From NCBI GenBank assembly GCA_019009955.1, contig CM032229.1, positions 84,653,001 through 84,717,000 of the forward strand: a stretch of 64,000 nucleotides of DNA. Reading direction: 5' to 3'. This document shows positions 25,340 through 37,120 of the stretch, one piece after another. The notes below the pieces were generated by a model, which saw nothing but the letters and a program-made list of their open reading frames with translations, was not told the DNA's origin and made no database searches. The stretch comes from Riptortus pedestris. Its lineage: Eukaryota; Arthropoda; Insecta; Hemiptera; Alydidae. Within the stretch, counting starts at the first letter, position 1. Each line of letters opens with the position of its first letter. The translations under genes were made by a program, and so were the position numbers.

Positions 25340-26690
25340 ATCAATCAGTGAAACCTGTGCATGCCACGACCAGGTTGTTCCTGGATCCGAATCAGAACCT
25401 TATATGATGAACGTGAACAGGAAGTGTAAAAGAGGCATATGAAAGGAAGGTGAAGCCACGGAGGTCTCATTCCCAGCCAAGACCTTGCTAATCATCATTA
25501 TGGTAATTCTGGAACAGGTGTTATTAACCTTCATTGCGACCTCGTGATGTACTTCTTTGAACACTCGTTAAAACCCTCATCCAACATTTTTACTCAGGGG
25601 TAGTTCTACTTTCTTCATGAAATATATTTATATCGGTAGGGGAGGAAAAAACCCAAATCGTCTTTGCCAACATGAACTCTTGGCAAAAACTTGTTCAGAA
25701 ACTTCTGGACACCCATTTTGCAATCATTATTTAAGAAATAGTCTGTATAAAAACATTTAATACAATTAATTTATTAAATAACCAAAGAATCCATTATTCA
25801 TTGAAACTTTACTTTTGACACATCATGTTGGTTATTTATATAATATACCTCATTCCGAATCTTTCCAAAGCAACCTTGAAGATATCAAAGAGGCATAGCT
25901 ATGGGTGCCATATTTGGAAAATTGACTTCAACTGGTGTTTGTTCATTTATTAATCTACTCAATAGGCGTGCATACTTAGGGGCATGGAAGAATAATCATT
26001 TAGATGTATTCATTTGTAATATAATTGGAATTAATACAGATCTAATTTAATATTTTTAAAAATATGACCATCTGCAATACAACCTGAGGTTGAAATAGAT
26101 GAATAAATTAAAATTGAATACAAATTTTATATCACCCAATTGATAATATAGTCCATATATTTTAAAGTGTTTTATGCGAAAACTAAAAAATAAGAAGATA
26201 CTGGCACTCGCCTTATTTTTCAATTCAATATCAGATGTAACTGGTGCAAAGACATTTAGGACCCGCAGTCCTTCAAACGATAATTTTACAGTGGTAGTCA
26301 TCAGAAGATAATTGGGTGCAGTTTATTTAGAAAATGTTCGTTCGTTCTCAGATTTATTTTTGTTTAACATTCTGTATAACGCCAGACAGTATTAACCAGA
26401 TTGTTGGCGTGCACATTTTTCGTATTACAATCACAATACGAGTTAATTTTGTGAATGGGAGGGATCTTGAGGAATTCAGGATTTATTAAAGAATTTTTAA
26501 CTTTGAATTTTTACAACTTTGTTTGTCGGAATTTCACTTCCGATGGGGTATGTTTTATTCAATCAGTCAAGAAAGGAATTTCTTCCTTGTTTTTTTTTTT
26601 TTTTTTTTTTTAGTAAAGTTTGTGTGTCTTGCACACTCAAAACTCGTTGCAATTTTACTTACTGATATATAATTGGTGAGAATTTTGGCA
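25340..26690. other. Unique sequence, no gene seen
   Basis: 25430-25550 is richer in non-AT words (GAAGCCACGGAGGTC, CTAATCATCATTATGG) than its surroundings. A 24-T run lies at 26589-26612. No exon is supported. Confidence 0.35.
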
Positions 26691-26697
26691 AAGAGGA

Positions 26698-26705
26698 ATT
26701 ATATA

Positions 26706-26764
<59 letters not shown>

Positions 26765-26861
26765 ACAAGTTTGGATTGATGGACATTTTAAGAAAAGTTT
26801 CAAAAATCGTGTCTCAATTATAACCTCATTAGGTGATATCCCTGAAGGCAAACTGCTTAAA
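26698..26861 (-). mobile_element. HINE 5'-end fragment with (AT)n core
   Basis: (AT)n at 26698-26761, then GATTGATGGACATTTTAAG, TCAAAAATCGTGTC and a mutated end GGCAAACTGCTT. 3' half missing. Confidence 0.75.
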
Positions 26862-26984
26862 GACACAGTCGGGAACCTAAGTAAATAAAATACAGATTAT
26901 GTAGAGTTGGGGCGGTGGGAGGGGGGGAATTGATTCGGAGTCTGTACATCAAAGAAGAAGGAAACAAGTAGAAGTGGCCTAATC

Positions 26985-27160
26985 TGAGGGGCAGTCCGTT
27001 GGGAGGGAACGAAAGTGAGTTGGTACTCTTACTTTCTGCTAACAGCTGTAGTTAGTTACGTCAGAGCTCCCATCACCGCCCAGGTTCCTCCCTTCCTATC
27101 TCTTATCACTGTATCGGTACAGCTGAAGTCATTTACAGTCTATAAATCATTCTGGGGGCA
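26985..27160. promoter_or_regulatory. Repeat-free GC-richer island
   Basis: Higher-complexity sequence (AACAGCTGTAG, TTACGTCAGAGCTCCC, CACCGCCCAGG) without an ORF. TTACGTCA is CRE/bZIP-like. Function unknown. Confidence 0.2.
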
Positions 27161-27296
27161 TTGATTCAATTTAAGTTAACTTCAAATAACTACGTGATCG
27201 ATTATTCCTATGTAAATGAGGCGGGGCTATATCTATACAAATTATTAGTTTAGAAAGTATTAAAATTGGGAATCATTCAATCTTGAATAATATTAG

Positions 27297-27420
27297 GCAT
27301 ATACGGATGATTCATTCACATAAAATTTTACCCAATGCGTTTGGACTCATATTGGTTCCATTTATACTGTAGTTAACACCGCTTTGGCTTTAGATGATGA
27401 GTGATTGGCCAAGACTACGC
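27297..27420. repeat. Interspersed repeat shared with 10915-11060
   Basis: Same ordered words as the first copy; it abuts a HINE fragment on its right. Confidence 0.5.
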
Positions 27421-27424
27421 ATAA

Positions 27425-27930
27425 GAATTGTCCAATTTCCCCCCTCCCCCTCCTCTTCCTGGTCCGATTTCAGCCGTTAAAGAGTATAGCTTTAGAGTTA
27501 CATGAAAGGGTTAAATATCCTGTACCGTATTGAACAAATAAACATTTTCGAGTATAGCAAATTAAACATTAATTGATGACATCACCCTTATTTGCATGTC
27601 TCATCTAATATAGATGGTAAATAAGCTTAGAATAATATATTTTCGTGATCATGAGTGTCATAATATATTAGCTTGTTATTAACGTGAGATGAGTACAATC
27701 GGAGATTTAGTTGTGGCTAGAAACCAGAACATACAAATAACTCGTTTAATATTACAGCTACTACAAAACATTCTAGAACTAAATATATATAAATTTAAAT
27801 TTGCAACAACATTATATACAATCCTTCAATGATCCTCATAATAAAGTTTTAACCATTAACGAATTTGATCTTTAGTTTTAAATGCTGTGTTTTGTAACGA
27901 TCGAACAAGAATTACGACAGTTAATAGACA
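27425..27930 (-). mobile_element. HINE, divergent long variant, both ends missing
   Basis: C-rich block and CTGGTCCGATTTCAGCCGTTA at the left, variant linker (GATGACATCACC...TTTGCATG), second body, then GTAACGATCGAACAAGAATT. Confidence 0.7.
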
Positions 27931-27934
27931 AGTA

Positions 27935-28967
27935 TACATGTAGTCCCATACTACCAAAGCATAATTGTGAATTTAATCTTTTAATATTGTAAAATATGGT
28001 ATTCGTATTTCAATTATCCCTACAGTAATTTTCATCTTCAGCTTAATTGATATCTAATAATTTATAAGAGCCGTGAAGAAATAGAAATAGATCTATGCCT
28101 ATGCCCGACAGATAAATATTGTTTTCTGCGTGTGAACGAGTGTGAAAATAATTATCAGCTTAGAAAGTGAGTACCATTAATGCCTAAACAATAACATTTC
28201 TTTCATAAAATAAATAGGATCATAAGATTTCAAACGAGACCTAATTTCCTACTGTAGGGACAACATATAATTTAAGTGAATATTGAAAACAAAATGTGAT
28301 TTTCTAGATTAAATGATTTTACGGAGCATTCAAGTATTTTTTGTTTGTTGGCTTAGTTGTTCGTGTAATTTGTTTTCACTAATGAAATATATATTTGTGA
28401 TATAAAAGGCTTAATATAGAAATTTCTATTTTTATTTTATTTAGCATCCAAAATTATACTGTGTTATTTGGAAAGCAGCCAGTGAAATGTAGGAAGACAC
28501 CACTGCTTGTTGGCGCAAGCTATAAAAAGTTACCACCCAAATATATTCAGCCTCTCTTCCTTTTATTATGGCTATAAATGTGTAAGGAAGTGTTTAACAA
28601 CCTTTTAAGAGAACAGTTCATTTATTTTGCCAAAGGTGTTCTCAGAGTTTACGTTTTTCGCACCAAACGCGCAAATTGGTTTAAATATATGGATAGGTCA
28701 AAATGCCAAAACAATTTATTTGGAAGTATGACTTCATGTGGTTGGTAGTAACGTTAAGCAAAAAGTTATATTCTACTTTTTCTTACATTGTGAAGTATGA
28801 AAATAAATACATATTCTCAATGCTTGGACTATTTTCATTGAATTACACGAATTTGAGAAGGAAGATAAATGTACTATTATTAATTCTGAAATGTAATTCA
28901 TAATAAAAAAATAAAAGCTGGATATTGTGAATCCTCCTCTTTTTTAATAGCTAACCTCCACTTTATA

Positions 28968-28970
<3 letters not shown>
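27935..28970. other. Unique AT-rich sequence, no gene seen
   Basis: Nothing recognisable. Confidence 0.4.

Positions 28971-29022
<52 letters not shown>
28971..29022. repeat. (AT)n microsatellite
   Basis: Perfect dinucleotide run; the minus-strand ORF starting from it is an artefact. Confidence 0.95.
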
Positions 29023-29025
<3 letters not shown>

Positions 29026-29248
29026 CTTCACTAGTCTCTTTTCTCTGCCGTGATCCCCTTGATCCAGGAATCTCCTTGTCATTTTTTTAACGATGAAGAG
29101 AAAGGAATTATTAATGTTGATGTTGGGGGAATTTCGTTTTCCACGTGGGCTGTGGGCTTCTCGTTTTGGAAAAAAATGTAGAAAGTGTATTTCGATTCTC
29201 GAAAGTAAGCTCATCTGGAAAACACAGACTTTTTTATTGATCAGGGAG

Positions 29249-29412
29249 CTCGGGTTGCCCATGTGAGTTAAAGTGTTATGTTAATATCACATGGTAAAGC
29301 TAGAGTCGTGATTTATTAAGTAACAAGCCCCTTAAATATCCTTAGTCTCAGCCTGGCTAGAGAGGGTGGTAACCTATATATTACCCGTCACAATTAGCCG
29401 TAGTAGCTCCTG
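29249..29412 (+). mobile_element. tRNA-derived SINE copy 7
   Basis: Head GCTCGGGTTGCCCATGTGAG (mutated A box), body with GATTTATTAAGTAACAAG, and CTAGAGAGGGTGGTAACC. B box decayed. Confidence 0.7.
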
Positions 29413-29414
29413 TT

Positions 29415-31055
29415 GAATCTTTTGTTAGTATCTTCTGAGTCAAATCAATAATTTTTAGAAATCGTGCAATGTTAAATTTCATAGCCACCAACAGAATGGT
29501 GGTGTATTTACAGACCGAAATCCTTTTTCGGACCTTTGGTCTTTCTAATATTAATTGACACTCTTTGATTAATTGGATTTCAATTATTGACTTCTGTGAG
29601 TTAAGATGCATATAATTGAAAGAAAAATATTTGAGGGGGGGGGGTGTGGAGTTGAGGGTAAAGCTGAAGGAAGAAGGTAAGCATCAGTAGTTTCTATGTT
29701 CTAAGAATGAAGAATTATTATGATGGTGGATCACTGATGCAAGGTGTGACGAACAACAACGAACGGATAAGTTGTTCTTGCATTGAGTCATCGGCATCGT
29801 TAAGATTTCAAGATATTTGATCAACATATCCAACGCTTGTGAAAATCTTGGACGTAAACTACTTGGAATAAGTCTAATAACCTTCCTACATAACATTTGC
29901 AAATAAAGATGAAATAATTCTAAATGCATGTAATTCATATAATTTAAAGTACTCCATTATAAATGAAGCTATAAAGCTTATTGACGAAAGCATTATTTAT
30001 TTTAAGAATTTGAATCAATTTATGTCTCTTAAATTTCTTATCACAGAATTCGAGATAGTAATATCCTCCATCACAATCATTTCTGATTTAACTTTTATTG
30101 AAGAAATAATCCAACAGTTCATGTCCCTTGTGATAAACTTGAAGTTAATGCGAAAAATATTTAAATAATTCTTACTGTCGATGGGCTATACCCTCCATTG
30201 CTATGTTTGACTATTTGCATGAGCTAGATGTGTACAGTCATAGAAAATGCCCTAATTAGTCTTAGTACTCACGCCACTATTTGTAAAACATTATAATTTT
30301 TAAATGTAAATTAACTTTTGAGTTATTAATATTAGAGTAACTGTTTACAGAAAATATGCTGTCCCTTTTGTACATACGGGCAAGCAGCTCTGCTCTGAAT
30401 AGCAGATGTATGTATTTATTTGCAGTATGTTCCGGAAGATAGCGCTGGCTAGCGGCTCCAGTCCCATGTTTATGTTAATGTACTACTATAACGGGTCTTT
30501 CGACTCCAATCTGCACCTTCTCCATACATCTCTCTGTATTCGGTGTTCATTTTTTAAATTCATCTATTGCCGTAAAAGGCTTTTAAAGCCCCAAAAAAAT
30601 ATAAATTAGGAACTTATGACTGTTATTCATTTGATAACCAAACACTGAGCTGCAAATGGAAAAGTAGAGGCGCGAATATGAAGTACACTAGCAATGCTGT
30701 TCATATTTATTATGAAAATTGTTTCAGGCTCATATTGATAGATACGGCAGGTAGTCCCCAGCATCATTCTGGACGAGTTCAACGTAACAGTCGCATACAG
30801 TTGCTGTTCTGCCGTCAAGAGGCGGTAATCAATATCTTCTACTGTAGGGCTAAGCTTAAAAAAAAAAATACTCCCAAGTTGTACAAGAGAAGCGAAATAT
30901 GTAAAGCGAGGGAAAAATAAATTTGAAAAATAGGGTACCTTTACCTATTTTTTTTCTCCTCATAGTAACCCTACGAGGAGTTATTTATTTGAATACATGT
31001 TCCATTACCACATGCCATATTAAATGTAAGATTATGTTTAAATACATGTTTATTT
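29415..31055. other. Unique sequence, no gene called
   Basis: The 30370-30860 part is less AT-rich and repeat-free, with ORFs of 60-80 codons on both strands but no protein family resemblance or convincing splice signals. Confidence 0.35.
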
Positions 31056-31057
31056 TA

Positions 31058-31059
<2 letters not shown>

Positions 31060-31093
<34 letters not shown>

Positions 31094-31230
31094 GCTAATC
31101 ACCTATCTTCTGCAATATTATATACAAGAAATTATAATAATAAAATAAAATATTAAAATAAGTAAGATAATTAGAAATAAAATTAATAAATGAAATGAAA
31201 AAGTAAATAAATAAAATAATAACAAAAAAG
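31060..31230. repeat. (AT)n followed by A/AATA-rich low complexity
   Basis: (AT)n at 31060-31092, then AATAAA-like simple sequence. It lies at the 3' side of the LINE fragment. Confidence 0.8.
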
Positions 31231-31249
31231 TGTAAAGTTAAACTCAACC

Positions 31250-31605
31250 GATGTTTAATTTGCAAGTCTATGTAAGGTAAATATATTACCTAATTTAATT
31301 ATATGTAAGGTAAAATATATACTTTTGAAAACCTTTATAAGTTCTTTATTATATTTGTTAAATATAATATGAGGTGGTTCTGGCCAATTACATCATTTTA
31401 AAATTATATTAATTATTAAATTTGATCTATTTTGATTAAATGTTGAACAGTCATAAAGTATATGTAAAAACGTTTGTGTTGTCTGTGAGATGCAAGTACA
31501 TTTGTCATTGTCTTGAATTTTAAATCTTGTTAAATAATGTCCTGTCTGTCCATGTTCCTTTAGAAATTGTGTGCATTTGTGATGGTGACTCTTAATTGTG
31601 TTGTA
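31250..31605 (-). pseudogene. LINE (I/Jockey-type) ORF2 3' fragment
   Basis: The minus strand reads QFLKEHGQTGHYLTRFKI, then DNDKCTC and FLHILYDCSTF, the end-of-ORF2 pattern G-H-G...Y-L-x-R-F...C-x-C...H-x-L-x-x-C found after the reverse transcriptase (and RNase H, where present) of I- and Jockey-group non-LTR retrotransposons. One TGA interrupts the frame; the ORF then runs about 40 codons to its stop near 31258. The reverse transcriptase is absent, so this is a 5'-truncated dead copy. Confidence 0.75.
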
Positions 31606-31856
31606 GTTATTGTGAGTTATATTTGGTGTGTATTGATGAAAGCTCTAAGATTTGTTACATGTCGTCCATTCTCAGTTCCATTTATGAATTGTGTCGGTAC
31701 GTAAGTCTCTTTAAATCTATGAGAGCGGTACGAGAGAGAATTCTAGGTTTATTTTTGGCATTCTGGGTTTATTTATTGCCTATGCATGACTTTATTTGAC
31801 ACTACTTTAACTAATAGTTCACGTATTTAATTCTGCGTGATCTATTTATTAAAAGG

Positions 31857-31950
31857 AGTCTCAGGTTAGCCAGGGGAGTTAAGGCATTGGTCTTGCTTCA
31901 CTTAGAAAATCGTGGATTCAATTCCCACCTGCCCAACAGGAATTTATCCA
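31857..31950 (+). mobile_element. tRNA-derived SINE copy 8, 3' truncated
   Basis: Head with GGTTAGCCAGGGGAGTTAAG (A box) and GGATTCAATTCCC (B box), then CCTGCCCAACAGGAATTTAT, where similarity stops. Confidence 0.8.
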
Positions 31951-32082
31951 ACGCTAGTGCTGTGTAAACTAAATACATTTCCCATCTGATGCAACTCTAC
32001 GATGATGACGTTATTTCACTAATACCCTATGTAAACAGGACTTGAAAATTAAACTGAATATGAGATGTTATCGATGTAGTTG

Positions 32083-32752
32083 CATATATATAAGTATAAA
32101 ATTGTAACCTCTGTCTGTACATTGATTTATGTTTTGTTATATACACTATCGTCGAATACCGAACTATAAAGGCGTTATACGCTAAAAATTATAGCGGGAG
32201 TCAACAATTTTATTTGGCACAAAAGACTCACCGAACCAAATAAAACACTCGGTATGTGCATTAGCACTAACGCCTTCCTTATAATAAGCCATACAAACTT
32301 TTCTAGGAACGGGCAGGAGTGGGGGTTATAAGGAAGGCCTGAAATTAATAATAGTGATATTTCGTTTCTTATTGGGGTTTCGGCAAATATGCACATAACA
32401 AAAGTTGTTTATTTTGTTATTTAGAGAAATTTGCTCAACAATTCTTTTCAATATGAACTACCAGGTACCTCACCGGGAAAAATTAATTCAAATGTATGTT
32501 AATATTTTGTCCTTAATAATTCAAATCTATGCATAATGCACAGGAGACGGGAAATATGAGATATGGAGGACAGTGAAGTCTTACATAAAAAAATAATTTT
32601 ATTATAACAAATCCACTGAAACGACGGGTATTAACCCTAAACACTGGGACGGGTAAATGTCAAAATATTGTGCAAAGTAAAGCCTTGCCAAAAAAATACC
32701 ATCACCATTCAGCCTCAAATGAATTCCCGAGCGAAGCCGGGTATCTGAGCTA

Positions 32753-32753
<1 letters not shown>
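32083..32753 (+). mobile_element. Helitron, non-autonomous, copy 1
   Basis: Ends with a GC hairpin (CCCGAGCGAAGCCGGG) then TATCTGAGCTAG followed by T: the classic Helitron 3' terminus (hairpin plus CTAG). The 5' side has AAAATTGTAACCTCTGTCTG after an AT run, as in copy 3. Body holds GAGTGGGGGTTATAAGG and AACAAAAGTTGTTTA. No Rep/helicase ORF. Confidence 0.88.
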
Positions 32754-32798
<45 letters not shown>

Positions 32799-32799
32799 A
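32753..32799. repeat. (AT)n-(GT)n microsatellite at the Helitron 3' junction
   Basis: Immediately follows CTAG, matching the known A-T target preference of Helitrons. Confidence 0.9.
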
Positions 32800-32954
32800 T
32801 GAACTAGAAAATACATAAAATCTTTGAATTGATTTTTAAATTATATTCTTCTTCTTTGAGAGACCAGATATATAAATAAATATATCATGTTTTCCCACTA
32901 CAGGATTTTGACACACTCCTGTTTACAAAACAGGGTCATTGACTTATAGAGAAT

Positions 32955-33010
32955 ACCATCACCATTCAGCCTCAAATGGATTCCCGGGCGAAGCCGGGTT
33001 TCTGAGCTAG
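32955..33010 (+). mobile_element. Helitron 3'-end stub, copy 2
   Basis: Only the last 56 bp: ACCATCACCATTCAGCC, hairpin CCCGGGCGAAGCCGGG, TTTCTGAGCTAG then T. It lies 257 bp past copy 1's terminus. Confidence 0.85.
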
Positions 33011-33014
33011 TTAA

Positions 33015-34240
33015 TTTATAATTTCAAGAGTAAACGTGGTAACAAATGGAGGCTGAAAACTATATACAAATCTGGGTCAATATTCGTGTTAGAGTAAAAA
33101 TATACAGGACCTAGCCATAACAAGAAGATATTTTGAATAAAGTTAATGAAGAAAATTAAAAACATCTAATTATTATAAAACCATTCGGGATTTAAGATTG
33201 TGCGACCAAACATTCAACCCGCATCATTTCATTTATAGTCCGCCAGACTAACAGGACTTACTTCCTCCTCGCGTCTCTACAGCTGCAAAACACATTAACT
33301 CATGATGTTTATAAACACAAATAAATAATTCCAATTAAAATGTTATCTTTTAGGTTTTAGATTTACTAGCATAATAATCGCTTTGGCAGGACTGCTATCC
33401 TCTACTACAATTTTTAAAAATTATTACTGTTATTCCCAATGCATTCCAATCTATTTTAAAATACTAATATATATATATATATATATATATGCAGTCATTT
33501 AAAAACAATATAAAATGTTAATTTTAAATTTTTAAATATTTTCAATTGATTTCTCCAAGAAATCAGACTAATCATTTTCTATTGATGTTGGTACTGCACT
33601 CTGGGTTCTCCAATACCTTCCAAGGAAGGTATTTAACAAATCAAGCTTCATTAACAAAGGATGGAAATTGATTAAACCATCGTTAAACTTGAATCAAAAA
33701 CGTCCCTTTAAGACATTAGATATTTCTGGAGCCTTCTGTATAAGTGTATTCATAAATCATTCCTTAATTTAACACACTACCATATAAAACGTGATTCCAC
33801 TTGTTCCAGGTTTATTGTCTTCCGAGTGCTCTATATAAGGTATGATGAACAAGTGTATTGTGTTAAACCAGTATTGTCACTGGCAAGCATGTTGCATGGA
33901 AAGATAATCTTTAAATTGTAGGCAGGAGCATAAATATGCTTACACATAAAAATAAAACGAAACCAATCAGTTGATATTTAATCGCTAGGAAGACCTAAGT
34001 CTATACTCTTAATTCCTTCATGACATATGTTAATGAATGAGGCTGAATGTAAACAAAAGGGAGGGGAGCATGACAGATCGTAGTATATAAACCCATTATG
34101 AGAAGCAGATTAATAGGAGTGGACGTGTGCTTTGAGAACTGAAAACTGAAAAATACAAATACTCCGTTATTATTTGAGTTACAACAAAACCCCTTCAACA
34201 ATGACTGAGAAGTGGAAATGACCAAGGATCTGATTGCCAG
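33015..34240. other. Unique AT-rich sequence, no gene seen
   Basis: Last about 130 bp resemble a divergent HINE body (GAACTGAAAACTGAAAAATAC); otherwise nothing recognised. Confidence 0.35.
33466..33490. repeat. (AT)n microsatellite
   Basis: Short perfect dinucleotide run. Confidence 0.9.
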
Positions 34241-34244
34241 TTTT

Positions 34245-35153
34245 AGCAGATTTCCCGTAAGGGAAATCAGCTATTGAGGTCGTACTCATGACGCGATTTT
34301 CGAAAACTTTCTTCAAATGTCCATCGATCCTACCCAGGAGAATGAGGTCCCTTCAAAATTATACATATTTATATATATGACTGTTAACGCTCTAGCGGTC
34401 TCAATTTTTGTTTAATCCTTACCAACCTGGATATTTGAACGTTTTATGTAAAAAGACAGATCAAGTTCGTTAATGGCTGAAATCGGACCAGTGGGAGGGG
34501 GGGTTAGAGGGGGATTTTTGAAAATTCGAAATATCTCCGTTACTATACGTCGGAGAAAAAACTTGTATAGTAGAACCAATCTTATTGTAAATTAAATGTA
34601 CTATAAATATTTTGTATATACATTTATTCTCTATCTTGAATATTAACCGAGATATTTGCATTTTTCAGTCTTCAGCAAACCCCCACTTCTACTCATCTTG
34701 CATAAACAATACTCTCTTTTGTAATAAAACACATTATTCGAAGCTTAAATACCATAAATTGTTTTCAAGAGACCTTTATTATACGATATGAATGCAAATA
34801 TGTTATGGTGCCCTACCCCCTTCCTAAGTTCTTGGACTACTAAAATTTGATTGATTGAGATAAAAATTATTCTGATCCATTGCAAATTACAGTACTAGGT
34901 ATAGTTAATAGTTTTCAATAAAAGTTTATGGTATATTCTGATATATTTTAGCAATTGTTTTTCTTTCCTGTGGGAAGTTGACACACCTGTTTGTTTACGT
35001 TTCAGGTGCTTCCCGTCAATAGGTTTCTTATTAGCGTTTGTATTTAGTCACTAAATATTTGCGGTGGCGTTGTGCTACCAGTATGTAGATTTATCTATTT
35101 GTAAACATCACGAGGGAAATCTGCTTAGTGTACGCAGCCCCTGCGTGACAGAC
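34245..35153 (+). mobile_element. HINE copy, full long form (909 bp), reference copy
   Basis: TTTT precedes AGCAGATTTCCCGTAAGGG; then GTCGTACTCATGACGCG, short AT core, CTGTTAACGCTCTAGCGGTC, G-rich block, paired ATCTTGAATATTAACCGAG module, a 3' module (TGTTTACGTTTCAGG...GTAGATTTATC), the inverted end GAGGGAAATCTGCTTAG and the intact hairpin ACGCAGCCCCTGCGT at 35132-35146, then GACAGACG and T-run. No coding capacity; mobilisation would need an autonomous Helentron elsewhere. Confidence 0.85.
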
Positions 35154-35159
35154 GTTTTA

Positions 35160-36084
35160 TCTTTCAGATTTATTTCCACTGCTACTCAACCTAAGTCTTC
35201 ACCCCCGTGCTCTGCTAAGAGATATATGTGCCCATTGGCTCCTTGTAGTTGCAGTCGCCCCTTATAAAATCCCATAGGATAAATATTAGTTATTAATAAT
35301 TAAATTACTTTTTTAATATTTCTATCATGAACATACAGGGACACGATTCTCAGGGAAAGGTACATGTTTTCCTGTAAGATACCGTGCATTTACAGTACCC
35401 AGATGTTTAAACGGGCTGCATATAGCCTTCTCTGCTCACTACATTCCGCACAATAATTAATACTTAACATTCGTAATCTTAAATATATTTAAATTAAACT
35501 GAATATATATCCTAATCAAATAATCTAGTAAAACGGCGTTGCCAATACTTCATTTTTTATCCATGAATTTATAATCAAAAAACTACAATCTATAAACAGT
35601 TTCCCTGTTGATTTCAACAATGCTTAGTTTAAAGTATAGTTAAATATATAGTTTGGCATCAACAAATATAGTAGCCATTAGAGCAGTAAATTACATGTGT
35701 TTATACAATTGAAAGGGACTCATTTGTATTATCTTCTAAAGATCGATATATATTTGAAGAACTTTTTCGAAAATCTCTTCAAGAGCAAGAATAATGTTGC
35801 TCGAGGATGACTATAAATTTTTATGAAGTTTTATTCAAGTTGGTAAGTAGAAGGACGAAGTTTGAAACAGTTTCTGAAGTTATAAACACTGTGGCTTTAC
35901 TAGAAGGGTTGAGTTTAAACAACTTATGCCTTAAATCGTGGAACAAATTGGAACAACTTTAGAACCCATAGATATGTAGATAAGACCGTTGCGGTAATGT
36001 TTTACCGCACGATGTTAACTTAGACCTAAATCTGAACTGCTTTTGAAGGAATCATGTTCTCAACGACAGAATGGTACACACACG

Positions 36085-36143
<59 letters not shown>

Positions 36144-36550
36144 GCGCACGCGCGCATGCACACCGCACAAACTTGTATTTATATTTTAAAACTTTTCATG
36201 TTTAAGTATTTATTTTAACCATTTGTCATCGACGTTATATGTTATATTAAAAACAGTCAAATTAATTTGTATTATATGAAAACTAAATAGAAAGCTCATA
36301 TTGGGCGTAGATGAAAGTTTTCCACATTTAAATTCACTATTAAAGGCTATTTAGCGTTCTCGCGATCAAAATGTAACACCCATTGAAAAAATAATCTTGC
36401 TCTGCTAACGCTATCAGTATTCTGATTAAGTTATATATTATTATCTGTATTGTAAATTAATTACTAAATGTATTCAAATGACTGAAATTACCGTAAAAAT
36501 GTATTCTTCGTCTGCTGGAAAATATTGAATGGCATGCTAGGTTTATAGAA
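35160..36550. other. Unique sequence with a HINE scrap at about 35740-35790
   Basis: The scrap reads ATATTTGAAGAACTTTTTCG and CGAAAATCTCTTC. No gene seen. Confidence 0.4.
36075..36160. repeat. (CA)n-(CG/CA) microsatellite
   Basis: Long CA run ending in CGCGCACGCGCGCATGC, alternating purine-pyrimidine sequence capable in principle of Z-DNA. Confidence 0.95.
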
Positions 36551-36555
36551 TAAAA

Positions 36556-36665
36556 GCCCATCACGCATGTGGTGCATAAACTAAGTAGATTTCCCACGTG
36601 CTTGTATGGCACACTTAGACGTTAATCACCACAATCTCACCGCATATACTCTATTTAAGTCAAAA
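36556..36665 (-). mobile_element. HINE 3'-end fragment
   Basis: Decayed hairpin ACGCATGTGGTGCAT, AAGTAGATTTCCCACGTG and the variant body ATCTCACCGCATATAC; directly followed by the next copy, separated by an A-run. Confidence 0.75.
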
Positions 36666-37120
36666 AAAGTTCGTCATGCAGGGTCTGTGTTAATTATACA
36701 AATTTCCCACGTGCGTCACGTATTTGCATTTATCTCAAAACTTAAAAGTTCAATGAGAACAATATTTGGTATTTAGACTTCAAGCAAAGTGCTTCATAAT
36801 ATAACTGTTTATTGTTAAGATTTAATGAGTAGGAGTGGGGGTTTACTGAGATCCGTAAACTAAAAAAATGTCAACATCTCAGTTAATAATCAAAGTAGTG
36901 AACAAACGTACATAACAGCAATTATAAAACATTAAATTTGCAACAAGATGGGTTTTATACAACTTCTTCGATCCTACGCATAATAACGGATATATTAAGA
37001 ATTTTCGGTTAGATTTCAGCCATTAACGAACTTTTACTTGAGTTTTACATAAATATTTAAATATTGAGTTTGTTAACGATCAAACAAAAATTGCGACCGC
37101 TATAGCGTTAACAGGCAAAA

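Noticed and set aside
27425..27930. Independent transposon family
   Set aside because: Its words match the divergent HINE variant seen at 8960, 24533 and 58821.
32175..32396. Minus-strand ORF inside Helitron copy 1
   Set aside because: Lies in a non-autonomous Helitron body; no Rep or helicase motif.
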